Shown here: positions 8,207-16,713 of the stretch, one piece after another
How the letters are laid out: the number at the start of each line of letters is the position of its first letter
Position numbering within the stretch: the stretch's first letter is position 1
From: Bacillota bacterium
GTDB taxonomy: Bacteria; Bacillota; Clostridia; Oscillospirales; Ruminococcaceae
Assembly (NCBI GenBank): GCA_023415575.1
Contig: JAEZKF010000020.1
Coordinates: 1 to 64,000 of the forward strand
Length of the DNA: 64,000 bases
Direction of reading: 5' to 3'
Translations under genes and position numbers: made by a program
The notes under the pieces: generated by a model
Told to the model about the DNA's origin: nothing
Seen by the model: only the letters and a program-made list of their open reading frames with translations
The model's database searches: none

Positions 8207-9514
8207 ATGGTAAGAGCCATGTATTCCGGCGTGTCCGGTCTGCGGGCACACCAGACCAGAATGGACGTAATCGGCAATAATATTGCCAACGTCAACACTT
8301 ACGGCTTCAAGTCATCCAGAACCACTTTCCGTGATGTATTTTATCAAACATTAAGCGGCGCATCTCAGGGCACCCAGCTGCGCGGCGGCGTTAACCCAAA
8401 GCAGGTTGGTTACGGAGCACAAGTTGCCTCGATTGATCTTCTGATGGGCCAATCGGGCTTCCAGCCGACCGACAGCGGTATGGATGTCGCGATTGCAGGA
8501 CAAGGCTTTTTGCAGGTGATGGATTCCGCAGGCAATGTCTTTTACACCCGTGCAGGAATGCTCTCCATCGACAACAACGGCAATGTAATCGACTCGTCCG
8601 GTAACTTTGTGCTCGGTGTCTCCGGCTCGGATGCACTCACCGCATCTCCGTCGAACGGTAAGATTCAGATTACAGTACCGCCTATTCCGGCAAATCAGGC
8701 AAGCCATGAGAAGACGGCAACCCTTTTTGACGGTCTTTCTCAGAAAGTTAAGATTACCTGCCTCGGAACCGGCGAAAGCGGCAATATGACCATTAATTTC
8801 GTAAAAGGTGTTGCAAATACTCCGACTAAGGCAGTACTGGAGGGCACTACTCTGACCGTGACCTTAGACCCGGAAGAGAAGTTTACGACCATCGAAGATC
8901 TCAATAAGTACCTAAAAATAGCTCAGGGCACAGTCGGTGAGGATGCGGATGCAGATACTGTTGGTATTGTTGATGCCAACGGTAAAATCCTCTCTCAGAA
9001 CGCCATCCCAGGCGGTGGTTTTTTACTTAGTGATATTCCTTTTCCATTAACAGACCCTGACGATCCTACTAGTGCAACTGAGGCTACGGGCGAGCAGCTT
9101 GCAAAGCTCGGCACCTTTAAAACCGAGGACGGCAGAAGCTTTGCCCTGCAGGAGGTCAAGGATTTGACCAGTCTCTCCATCGGCTCTAATGGCGTTATCT
9201 CGGCCAACCATGCCGTTCACGGCACAATGGTACTCGGCCGCATTGACCTTGCAATCTTCAATAACCCAGAGGGCCTGAATGCTGAGGGCAACAGCTACTT
9301 CTCCGAGAGCGCAAGCTCAGGCAAGGCTACTCTGTGCGTAGCTGGTACCGGCGGAGCCGGTGCTCTGAAAGCAGGAGCGCTAGAAATGTCTAACGTAGAC
9401 CTTTCAGCAGAATTCACCGATATGATTACCACCCAGCGTGGCTTCCAGGCCAATGCCCGCATCATCACAGTTACCGACGAGATGCTCAGCGAGCTTGTAA
9501 ACCTCAAGCGATAA
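8207..9514 (+). CDS. flgE: Flagellar hook protein FlgE
   Basis: A 435-residue axial protein that polymerizes into the hook. The N-terminal rod motif (MYSGVSGLRAHQTRMDVIGN, then NIANVNTYGFKSSRTTF) and the C-terminal axial motif (AEFTDMITTQRGFQANARII) are both intact. A variable outer domain lies between. FlgE is exported by the flagellar type III system and assembles under the FlgD cap. The gene has its own good ribosome-binding site (AAAGGAG) and is bracketed by two inverted repeats. Confidence 0.96.
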   Translation: MVRAMYSGVSGLRAHQTRMDVIGNNIANVNTYGFKSSRTTFRDVFYQTLSGASQGTQLRGGVNPKQVGYGAQVASIDLLMGQSGFQPTDSGMDVAIAGQGFLQVMDSAGNVFYTRAGMLSIDNNGNVIDSSGNFVLGVSGSDALTASPSNGKIQITVPPIPANQASHEKTATLFDGLSQKVKITCLGTGESGNMTINFVKGVANTPTKAVLEGTTLTVTLDPEEKFTTIEDLNKYLKIAQGTVGEDADADTVGIVDANGKILSQNAIPGGGFLLSDIPFPLTDPDDPTSATEATGEQLAKLGTFKTEDGRSFALQEVKDLTSLSIGSNGVISANHAVHGTMVLGRIDLAIFNNPEGLNAEGNSYFSESASSGKATLCVAGTGGAGALKAGALEMSNVDLSAEFTDMITTQRGFQANARIITVTDEMLSELVNLKR

Positions 9515-9521
9515 GCAATCG

Positions 9522-9561
9522 TAGGTGAATAAGGAGCTTAAAAAAGCTCCTTATTCACCTA
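9522..9561 (+). promoter_or_regulatory. Perfect 18-bp palindromic hairpin after flgE
   Basis: TAGGTGAATAAGGAGCTT (9522-9539) and its exact reverse complement (9544-9561) are separated by AAAA, starting 8 bases after the flgE stop. Downstream is AATTATAACATAAT with no T-run, so it is not a classical intrinsic terminator. flbD and motAB follow in the same direction. Such a stem inside an operon usually protects the upstream mRNA from 3' exonucleases or marks a processing site. It could also slow transcription. Confidence 0.65.
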
Positions 9562-9610
9562 ATTATAACATAATATTTACAACAAAGAGCCGTTTAGGAG
9601 GGAGATTATT

Positions 9611-9811
9611 ATGATTAAGCTAACCAGGGTAACGAAGAAGGATGCCAAAGAGTTTATATTGAACTGTGACCTGATAGAATCGATTGAAGAAACTCCCGAT
9701 ACTACAATTAAACTGCTAAACGGCAAGATTTTAATTGTTGGTGAAACCCCCAGCGAGATACTTGAGAAAATAATCGCGTACAAGCGTAGGATATACGGCA
9801 AATTTAACTGA
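9611..9811 (+). CDS. flbD: Flagellar FlbD/SwrD family protein
   Basis: A 66-residue protein, MIKLTRVTKKDAKEFILNCD followed by LIESIEETPDTTIKLLNGK. It is a full match in length and pattern to the small FlbD family found between flgE and motA in Firmicutes and spirochaetes. In Bacillus subtilis the homologue SwrD supports swarming by raising flagellar power. A strong TTAGGAGGGAG lies before the ATG. It follows the large hairpin and precedes motA. Confidence 0.92.
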   Translation: MIKLTRVTKKDAKEFILNCDLIESIEETPDTTIKLLNGKILIVGETPSEILEKIIAYKRRIYGKFN

Positions 9812-9855
9812 CCTCTTGGTGCGTTCCCCAGTAAAGATAAAAGGATGATACCATT

Positions 9856-10740
9856 ATGGATTTAATGTCGGTATTTGGCTTTATTGCTGCAATCGTATTG
9901 GTTATATTCGGTATGGTGTATTCGGACCCAGCGGCTGGAGAGTCGTTTAACCTTGCAAAGCAGATTAACTTTGCAAATTTGGGAACCTTTATACATATTC
10001 CCAGTATTGCAATTACCATTGGCGGTACATTTGCCACTCTGATGATATCCTTTCCTGGCAAGGCGTTTAAAAAGGTAATTAAACACTTAAAGATTATTTT
10101 CTTTCCGCAAAAGTACAATCCTATAGAGCAGATTGAACGCATTGTCGCCTTAGCAAAGTCTGCACGCTCCAGAGGCTTGCTTGCTCTGGAAGATGAGCTT
10201 AGAGACGATGATGACGACTATCTGCGCAATGGTATCATGATGGTGGTAGATGCCATTGACCCCGAAAAGGTGAAGGCCCTCTTGGAAGAGGAGCTTGACT
10301 TTCTTGATGAACGCCATGGACAGGATCGCGCTCTTTATGAAAAGGGTGCTACCTTTGCGCCCGCATTCGGTATGATTGGTACGCTGATTGGTCTTATTCT
10401 CATGCTCAAAAAGATGGATGACCCGGATCAGCTTGGCAGCGGTATGGCTGTAGCGTTGATTACAACCTTCTATGGCTCCATGCTGTGTAACGTTCTTTTC
10501 CTGCCCATTGCAGCAAAGCTCAAGGTGCGCCACGAAGAGGAGTACCTTTGTAAGCTGATTATTTGTGAAGGTATTTTAGCCATTCAAGCGGGTGAAAACC
10601 CCCGTTTTATCTCCGAAAAGCTGTACAGGCTGCTCCCTGCATCTTTTGTCGAGAAGCACAAGCCGTCGTCTTCCGGCTCGGAGTCAGGGTCTGATGAGCC
10701 TGAGAGAGCATCCAAAAAAGAAGCAAAAGCCAGAAAGTAA
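9856..10740 (+). CDS. motA: Flagellar motor stator protein MotA
   Basis: A 294-residue stator subunit with four predicted membrane helices: about residues 5-22, 44-62, then two in the C-terminal half (FAPAFGMIGTLIGLILMLKK and ALITTFYGSMLCNVLFLPIA). The large cytoplasmic loop (about 70-170), which contacts FliG, is present. Together with MotB it forms the proton or sodium channel that drives the rotor. The C-terminus carries a serine/glutamate/lysine-rich tail of about 30 residues. motB follows after 46 bases. Confidence 0.95.
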   Translation: MDLMSVFGFIAAIVLVIFGMVYSDPAAGESFNLAKQINFANLGTFIHIPSIAITIGGTFATLMISFPGKAFKKVIKHLKIIFFPQKYNPIEQIERIVALAKSARSRGLLALEDELRDDDDDYLRNGIMMVVDAIDPEKVKALLEEELDFLDERHGQDRALYEKGATFAPAFGMIGTLIGLILMLKKMDDPDQLGSGMAVALITTFYGSMLCNVLFLPIAAKLKVRHEEEYLCKLIICEGILAIQAGENPRFISEKLYRLLPASFVEKHKPSSSGSESGSDEPERASKKEAKARK

Positions 10741-10786
10741 CCTCTGGCCGTAGTACAAACTATGCTTCGGCGGGGAGGGATTTTAA

Positions 10787-11629
10787 ATGGCAAGAAAGAA
10801 ACACCAAGACGAGGGCAGCAGCAATGAATGGCTGAATACATATGCCGATATGGTTACGCTGCTGCTAACGTTTTTTGTAATGTTATATTCGATGTCCACC
10901 GTAAGCGAAGAAAAATGGGAGTTTTTAAAGGCTGCTTTTGCAAATATCGGAATCACTACCAGCCAGCTAGTAGTCGTTGATGATGTAACAAAAGAAGGCG
11001 ACGGGCAGGTGGGCAGCACCGGTTCGGGAATCGGCGATTCGCAGGTAGCAGAGGAATCGGATGTCATAATTGACGTTGAGATGCTGTATAGCCTACTTAA
11101 GGATTATGTTGATTCCATGGGCGACGGTGAGATGAAAGACAGCATCGAACTACAAAGCGGCAAGCACTATGTCTTCATCCGCTTTACGGATAATGTGTTT
11201 TTTAACCCGGACAGTGCAGTACTTCGCCAGGAAGGCAAAGACGTCCTATCCGAGATTGGTGCCGGTATTAAGATGGCCGAGGAATCTATCGGTGTCATTC
11301 GAATCGAAGGACACACCGCTTCGGTTCTTGAGGACGAAAATTACCATGTAGATGACAGGGAACTGTCCTCTGGCCGTGCCAATGCCGTACTGAAGTTTTT
11401 GGAGGAGAACTGCGGTATCTCCTCTGAATTGCTCAGTTCGCTTGGTTACGGTAAGTACAGACCGATTGCTGACAATTCTACTGCTGAGGGAAGAAAGAAG
11501 AACCGCAGGGTAGAAATCTTAATAGTTGAAAAGAACATTGATGTACAAGACCAGGAAAGCCTTAGGGAACTGGTTGACAGATTCTTTGGTGAGGACAAGT
11601 ACACCATTGATTCGGACTATATACCGTAA
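10787..11629 (+). CDS. motB: Flagellar motor stator protein MotB
   Basis: A 280-residue stator subunit. Its single membrane helix (ADMVTLLLTFFVMLYSM) carries the ion-carrying aspartate at residue 21. A linker and an OmpA-like peptidoglycan-binding domain follow (FNPDSAVLRQEG, IRIEGHTA, LSSGRANAVLKFLEEN, SLGYGKYRPIADN). It anchors the stator to the cell wall. No fliL lies between it and fliM. GGCGGGGAGGG precedes the ATG. Confidence 0.95.
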   Translation: MARKKHQDEGSSNEWLNTYADMVTLLLTFFVMLYSMSTVSEEKWEFLKAAFANIGITTSQLVVVDDVTKEGDGQVGSTGSGIGDSQVAEESDVIIDVEMLYSLLKDYVDSMGDGEMKDSIELQSGKHYVFIRFTDNVFFNPDSAVLRQEGKDVLSEIGAGIKMAEESIGVIRIEGHTASVLEDENYHVDDRELSSGRANAVLKFLEENCGISSELLSSLGYGKYRPIADNSTAEGRKKNRRVEILIVEKNIDVQDQESLRELVDRFFGEDKYTIDSDYIP

Positions 11630-11673
11630 ATCCCCTTTAACCCCTAATGCCGTTAAGAAGGAGAAACCCTGAT

Positions 11674-12666
11674 ATGCCAGATATATTGTCACAACAGCAG
11701 ATTGACGAACTGCTAAAGGGTCTCAATACCGGTGAGCTGGACCTTAATGAGATTGACGAGAAGGCCTCGGAAAAGAAGATTAAGGAATATGATTTCCGAA
11801 GCCCGAAGAAGTTCACCAAGGAGCAGCTCAAAAAACTTGACAGCATCCATAACAACTATTCGCGCAGTCTGTCATCCTACCTAACCGGAATTCTGCGCAT
11901 GTTCTGTCAGCTGAGTGTCACTCAGATTGAGGAGCAGCGCTATCATGAATTCAGCAATGCGCTGCCGGATCAGGTTTTAATGGGTGTTGTTGACCTGAAT
12001 ATTCAGGATCAGGGTGTACCCGATACGACAATTATTATTGAGATTTCACGCAACACAGTATTTTCCATAATCGACAGATTACTCGGCGGAAGTGGCGAAC
12101 TCGTAAATATAGAGCGTGATTTTACCGAAATCGAGCTTTCTCTTATTGAAAACGTACTAAAAAACATGGTAAAATTGTTTAAGGACGCATGGAAGAATTA
12201 TGCCGAGATGGACCCGCAGCTGGTTGGCATTGAAACCAATGCGAGGTTAATGCAGACAATCTCCCCGGACGACATTGTCCTGATTACCGTTATCGATATC
12301 TCCATGAAGGGGATTTCGGGGAACATGAGTATCTGTATCCCCGCAATCAACCTTGAAGAGATTATCAAAAAGATGAATGCACGCTCCATAAAAAGTGACA
12401 AAAAGTTAGACGGACTAAAGGACAATGAACGTAGGGATATCATCTTTAACTCTGTCAAGGACTCGAGTCTTGAGATGACAGCGGTGCTTGGCGACACCGA
12501 ACTTCCGCTTCAAGACGTACTCAATCTACAGATAGGCGACATCATCATGCTTGACAAGTCCATATCGGATGTTGTTGACATAAAGGTTGGGCAAAAAACC
12601 TGGTTCAGAGGAAAGATGGGCAACTATAAAAAACGAAAAGCTGTTCAACTCAGCGAAATTCTGTAG
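11674..12666 (+). CDS. fliM: Flagellar motor switch protein FliM
   Basis: A 330-residue C-ring protein. The N-terminal peptide (DILSQQQIDELLKGL) is the CheY-P binding segment. A CheC-like middle domain (about 50-230) and a C-terminal SpoA/FliN domain (LPLQDVLNLQIGDIIMLDKS) follow. CheY-P binding to FliM changes the direction of rotation. An upstream ATG at 11647 is in frame but lacks a ribosome-binding site, whereas ATG 11674 has AAGGAG ten bases upstream. The gene is followed by fliY. Confidence 0.95.
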   Translation: MPDILSQQQIDELLKGLNTGELDLNEIDEKASEKKIKEYDFRSPKKFTKEQLKKLDSIHNNYSRSLSSYLTGILRMFCQLSVTQIEEQRYHEFSNALPDQVLMGVVDLNIQDQGVPDTTIIIEISRNTVFSIIDRLLGGSGELVNIERDFTEIELSLIENVLKNMVKLFKDAWKNYAEMDPQLVGIETNARLMQTISPDDIVLITVIDISMKGISGNMSICIPAINLEEIIKKMNARSIKSDKKLDGLKDNERRDIIFNSVKDSSLEMTAVLGDTELPLQDVLNLQIGDIIMLDKSISDVVDIKVGQKTWFRGKMGNYKKRKAVQLSEIL

Positions 12667-12681
12667 AAATGGGGTTTTCAC

Positions 12682-13932
12682 ATGAGTCCTGATATCGAGA
12701 GGAACCCGTTGGGTGGATCTGAGAAGGGTGACCTGTTGTCAAGCTTCGAGATAGACGTAATAGGAGAGATACTTAACATCAGTATGGGTTCTGCCGCAAC
12801 AGCCGTCTCAACCCTGCTGAATAAAAAGGTACTTATCACAACACCGGAGGTTCAGGTTCAGCGCGTAAAGGATATTGAGTATTCACCGCTTGAGCCGGCC
12901 ATGTGTGTTGAGATAACCTATAAAGAAGGTCTTACCGGTTCAAATGTAATGGTTCTTAAGCAGTCTGATGTCAAGCTTATACTTGACCAGCTGATGGGAC
13001 TTGAACCTACTCCCGATGAGAACTATGTATTTGACGAAATCAGCATCAGCGCTGCCTGCGAGGTTATGAACCAGATGATGGGCTCCTCAGCAACTGCCCT
13101 GTCCAGTTTCTTGGGGCGTCCCATCAATATCTCGACACCTGTTGCATATGTGCTTGACTCGGTTGACTTAAAGCAAAGCATTGGTGAAAACGAAGAAGAC
13201 AACGTTGTTGTTATCTACTTCGACTTGACCATTGAGGGTCTTACCCAGAGCAAATTTATGAGCATCATGCCGACGCATCTCGCCAAAGAGATCATTTCGC
13301 AGTCTCAGCATATGAATGACTCTGAGCCTGAACCTGCCTCGCCTGAGCAGCTGCCTGCGCATTCTCAGCCGGTGGAGGACTTACTGCAGAAGGTATATAA
13401 CGAACCGGATTTCAGCGACACCACTGCTCCGGTATCGCATGTCGCGCCTCCTCCCCCGCCGCAGATGCAGCAGCCTATGCCGCCGATGCAGGGACAAGGG
13501 TATTATCCTCCGCAGCCGACGTTTACGCATCCTGCGGCAGCATACCCGCCCGGCTATCAGCAGCCTGCCTATGGGTATGACCCGACAAACGTAGTGAAGC
13601 AGCCGGTTGATGTACATGGTGTGGAGCTTCAAAACTTCCAAAGCCTTGGCCATCCGTCACCGGAAGGCCAACATACCAATCTTGATTTGATTATGCAGGT
13701 TCCGCTGCAGGTGACAGTTGAGATTGGCAAAACCAAAAAGAAAATTAAAGACATTCTTGAATTTAGTCAGGGTATGGTTATCGAACTCGAAAAACAGGCC
13801 GGCGCACCGGTTGATGTCATTGTAAACGGACAACTGGTCGCCAGAGGCGATGTTGTGGTAGTGGAAGATAACTTTGGTGTAAGAATAACTGAAATACTCA
13901 AAAATACCGATTTTCTAAGCGGTATATCTTAA
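12682..13932 (+). CDS. fliY: Flagellar motor switch phosphatase FliY
   Basis: A 416-residue C-ring protein that combines a CheC-type CheY-P phosphatase with a FliN domain. Two phosphatase motifs (E-x2-N followed 22 residues later by P) are complete: EILNISMGSAATAV near residue 29 and CEVMNQMMGSSATAL near residue 130. A proline/glutamine/tyrosine-rich linker covers about residues 245-320, and a FliN/SpoA domain (about 330-416, MQVPLQVTVEIGKTKKKIKD) ends the protein. The N-terminus lacks the LSQxEIDxLL-type CheY-binding peptide found in B. subtilis FliY, while FliM has it. Confidence 0.95.
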   Translation: MSPDIERNPLGGSEKGDLLSSFEIDVIGEILNISMGSAATAVSTLLNKKVLITTPEVQVQRVKDIEYSPLEPAMCVEITYKEGLTGSNVMVLKQSDVKLILDQLMGLEPTPDENYVFDEISISAACEVMNQMMGSSATALSSFLGRPINISTPVAYVLDSVDLKQSIGENEEDNVVVIYFDLTIEGLTQSKFMSIMPTHLAKEIISQSQHMNDSEPEPASPEQLPAHSQPVEDLLQKVYNEPDFSDTTAPVSHVAPPPPPQMQQPMPPMQGQGYYPPQPTFTHPAAAYPPGYQQPAYGYDPTNVVKQPVDVHGVELQNFQSLGHPSPEGQHTNLDLIMQVPLQVTVEIGKTKKKIKDILEFSQGMVIELEKQAGAPVDVIVNGQLVARGDVVVVEDNFGVRITEILKNTDFLSGIS

Positions 13933-13950
13933 GATTGGCGGTGGACGAAA

Positions 13951-14313
13951 ATGGGAAAGAAAATTTTAGTAGTTGATGACGCAGCATTCATGAGATTGAT
14001 GATTAAAGATGTCCTGACTAAGAATGGTTATACAGATATTGAAGAGGCCGGCGACGGTGAGATTGCAGTGAATGCATACCAAAACGGGCACCATGACCTC
14101 GTTATCCTTGATATCACAATGCCTAATATGGACGGTATTGAGGCGCTTCGTCGTATCAAGGGTATAGATGGCGGCGCACGCGTTGTGATGTGCTCTGCAA
14201 TGGGTCAGGAATCGATGGTTGTAGACGCGATCAAACTGGGCGCACTAGACTTTATTGTAAAGCCATTTAAGCCTGACCGCATCATCCAGACGGTTAAGAA
14301 CATCCTGGGATAG
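13951..14313 (+). CDS. cheY: Chemotaxis response regulator CheY
   Basis: A 120-residue single receiver domain. The acidic pocket is at residues 9-10, the phosphoacceptor Asp54 lies in VILDITMPNMDG, a Ser/Thr-site serine is near residue 82, and Lys104 lies in DFIVKPF. CheA phosphorylates it; CheY-P then binds FliM, and FliY and CheC dephosphorylate it. Its place between fliY and fliO is the standard one in Bacilli and Clostridia. Confidence 0.95.
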   Translation: MGKKILVVDDAAFMRLMIKDVLTKNGYTDIEEAGDGEIAVNAYQNGHHDLVILDITMPNMDGIEALRRIKGIDGGARVVMCSAMGQESMVVDAIKLGALDFIVKPFKPDRIIQTVKNILG

Positions 14314-14387
14314 CCTTAATAGCTTTGTTTGTCCGCCTGTCGCGAAAGGAACAGCCAAACGGGGCAGGTATGTAAGGAGGCAAAGGG

Positions 14388-14753
14388 TTGGAGGAGTTTT
14401 TATCGATTGCAGGTGCAATCTTAATGATTGTCGCAATCGTCGTACTTGCGTTTTATTCAACAAGATGGCTTGGCAAGAGAATGGGCGGCTCTACTGCAAG
14501 CAGGTATCTTTCGGTAGTCGACCGCATTCCGCTTGGCCAGGACAAATATATCGCAATTGTCAGAGTGGGTGAGAAGAACCTGCTCATCGGTGTATCGCAG
14601 GGTTCGGTCACCAATCTCGGGGAACTGAACGAGGAGGACTTAACTCAAGTCGTTACCGAACAGACATTGCCTACGTTTGGCGCCGCATTAAAGGAGAGCC
14701 TGAAAAAGTACGGTTCGTTTGGCGCTTCAAAACGGGAAAAGGAGCATGATTAA
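14388..14753 (+). CDS. fliO: Flagellar biosynthetic protein FliO (FliZ-like)
   Basis: A 121-residue protein with one N-terminal membrane helix (about residues 8-27, AILMIVAIVVLAFYSTRW). A small cytoplasmic domain follows with the FliO pattern SVVDRIPLGQDKYIAIVRVG, then EKNLLIGVSQGSVTNL. It helps assemble the FliP ring of the export gate. TTG 14388 is the start, with TAAGGAGG ending eight bases before it. The 74-base gap after cheY shows no clear terminator. It overlaps the beginning of the fliP frame. Confidence 0.88.
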   Translation: MEEFLSIAGAILMIVAIVVLAFYSTRWLGKRMGGSTASRYLSVVDRIPLGQDKYIAIVRVGEKNLLIGVSQGSVTNLGELNEEDLTQVVTEQTLPTFGAALKESLKKYGSFGASKREKEHD

Positions 14754-14754
14754 G

Positions 14755-15543
14755 TTGAGCAAGGCAGCGGTGAAAAAGCGACTGAAAAAGCCTTTGCTGC
14801 GTTTTGTGATTTCCACTGCCATTGTGGCAGTACTGATTATTACGCTCTTGTGCATCAGTGTGTATGCCTCCGATCCGGGGATATCCATACAGATAAACGG
14901 CGCAGATACAAAAGAAGAACGCGTTGAGGCCCTTGACATCCTGCTGCTTTTGACAATATTGGCGCTGCTACCGAGCATCCTGATTATGATGACAAGCTTT
15001 ACGCGAATCATCATTGTGCTCAGCTTGCTGCGCAATGCCATCGGTTTACAACAAACGCCGCCCAATCAGGTCCTGATCGGGCTTGCACTGTTTTTAACCC
15101 TGTTTATTATGTCTCCCGTTATCAGCACGATAGAAAAAGAGGCATATACCCCCTATGTTGAAGGGACAATCACTCAGGAAGAGGCTATCGAAAAGGCGTC
15201 GGTTCCGCTCAAGGAGTTTATGCTCAAGCAGACTTATAAAACCGACTTAAATCTCTTTCGAACAGCCGCCGGTGAAGAACGCCCCGAAACCTATGAAGAG
15301 CTTAGCATGAAGGTGGTAATCCCAGCCTTTATCACAAGCGAGCTTAAGCGCGGATTTACTATGGGCTTCTTACTGTACATACCGTTCCTGGTAATCGACA
15401 TGGTAGTATCCAGCACACTGATGTCCATGGGTATGATTATGCTGTCTCCAGTTACCATTGCTATGCCGTTTAAGATTATGCTCTTTGTCTTGGTTGACGG
15501 CTGGGGTATGACGGTGAAATCGCTTATCTCAAGCTTTAACTAG
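14755..15543 (+). CDS. fliP: Flagellar export gate protein FliP
   Basis: About 262 residues. A signal-peptide-like hydrophobic N-terminus (about residues 12-35) is followed by the conserved FliP core: ALLPSILIMMTSFTRIIIVL, LRNAIGLQQTPPNQVLIGLA and the C-terminal pair around FLLYIPFLVIDMVVSSTLMS. FliP forms the pore ring with FliQ and FliR. Start choice is open. ATG 14746 is only one base from GGAG (14741-14744), while TTG 14755 has a 10-base spacing and is preferred here. Confidence 0.93.
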   Translation: MSKAAVKKRLKKPLLRFVISTAIVAVLIITLLCISVYASDPGISIQINGADTKEERVEALDILLLLTILALLPSILIMMTSFTRIIIVLSLLRNAIGLQQTPPNQVLIGLALFLTLFIMSPVISTIEKEAYTPYVEGTITQEEAIEKASVPLKEFMLKQTYKTDLNLFRTAAGEERPETYEELSMKVVIPAFITSELKRGFTMGFLLYIPFLVIDMVVSSTLMSMGMIMLSPVTIAMPFKIMLFVLVDGWGMTVKSLISSFN

Positions 15544-15582
15544 CTTGCATCATAAATTTGCTGTAGGAAGGAGATATGGTGT

Positions 15583-15846
15583 GTGGAGCAGGGGGATGTA
15601 ATTGCTCTGTTGCGTCAGGCAGTCCTGACCGCGGCAAAGCTGGCGGCTCCCGTACTGATTGTCAGTATTGCGGTCGGTTTCCTCATATCGGTCTTGCAGG
15701 CCGCGACACAAATACATGAGCAGACTCTGACATTTGTACCTAAGCTCATTGCAATCGCACTAATTCTACTTTTGCTGGCATCCTGGATGATGACAATTAT
15801 GAACGACTTTACAAGTCAAGTCTTTGCCATGATGGCTTCTGCATAA
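15583..15846 (+). CDS. fliQ: Flagellar export gate protein FliQ
   Basis: An 87-residue protein of two membrane helices (about 15-38 and 50-72) with the family stretch SVLQAATQIHEQTLTFVPKL. It packs around FliP and FliR in the export gate. It starts with GTG at 15583, preceded by GGAAGGAG at normal spacing; the nearby ATG at 15576 is out of frame. Full length for the family. Confidence 0.95.
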   Translation: MEQGDVIALLRQAVLTAAKLAAPVLIVSIAVGFLISVLQAATQIHEQTLTFVPKLIAIALILLLLASWMMTIMNDFTSQVFAMMASA

Positions 15847-15903
15847 TAAAATCGACACCAGTCTATATTCATAAAATGCTCGATAATAACAGAGGATAAC
15901 ACG

Positions 15904-16680
15904 ATGATTGATATCGCCTTCAGCAATTATACAGTGTTTTTGCTAGTGCTGATACGAATATCAGGCATGATAACGTTTCATCCCATTTTATCGCGCAAAA
16001 ACGTTCCAACAATGGTTCAGGGAGGACTGGTGCTTGCTATCTCGGTGATTATGTTCTACTCCCTGTCCGACCAAACGGTTTTGGTGCGCAATATGGTGGA
16101 GTTTGTGTATATTGCGCTCAAGGAGTTTGCCATCGGCTGGTTGTACGGGTTTATCTTCCAGCTGTTTATGTCGGTAATCATGATCGGCGGAGAGATTATG
16201 GATATGCAGATGGGCCTTAGCATGGCAAAGGTATATGACCCGTCCAGCAATGCCCAGATGGCGCTATCCAGCTCGCTGCTCAACATCATGTTTATCCTTA
16301 TGTTCTTCCTTTCGGATAGCCACCTAACCACCATCCGCATGATAATGCTTTCCTATGATATCGTGCCGGTGGGGGTAGGAACAATACACTTTGAGGTTGG
16401 CTCCTATGTAGCCCAGCTTTTCTCCGGAATCCTGACGCTTTCTGTTAAGCTGGCCCTACCCGTTATTGCTATTGAGATTATCTCAGAGGCATGCATGGGT
16501 ATATTGATGAAGGCCATACCGCAGATTAACATATTCGTGGTCAATATTCCGATTAAGATTTTAATTGGCATATTGGTTCTACTGCTTTTGGTCGGTCCGA
16601 TGTCGTCTTTTGTACAGCTTTTAATCGATCGATCATTCACCACGATGGGTGAAGCAATCAAGATACTGGCAAACGGATAA
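15904..16680 (+). CDS. fliR: Flagellar export gate protein FliR
   Basis: A 258-residue protein with about six hydrophobic helices over its whole length. Family features include RISGMITFHPILSRKNVPTM near the N-terminus and the segment GGEIMDMQMGLSMAKVYDP. FliR completes the FliPQR export gate at the centre of the MS-ring. It follows fliQ and precedes flhB, as in most bacteria. Confidence 0.94.
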   Translation: MIDIAFSNYTVFLLVLIRISGMITFHPILSRKNVPTMVQGGLVLAISVIMFYSLSDQTVLVRNMVEFVYIALKEFAIGWLYGFIFQLFMSVIMIGGEIMDMQMGLSMAKVYDPSSNAQMALSSSLLNIMFILMFFLSDSHLTTIRMIMLSYDIVPVGVGTIHFEVGSYVAQLFSGILTLSVKLALPVIAIEIISEACMGILMKAIPQINIFVVNIPIKILIGILVLLLLVGPMSSFVQLLIDRSFTTMGEAIKILANG

Positions 16681-16713
16681 CAACTTTATCACGGCGCTTT
16701 TGGGGGGATAAAA

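Noticed and set aside
9522..9561. The 18-bp palindrome as an intrinsic terminator
   Set aside because: No T-run follows on the plus strand and flbD-motA-motB continue downstream; kept as a regulatory hairpin.
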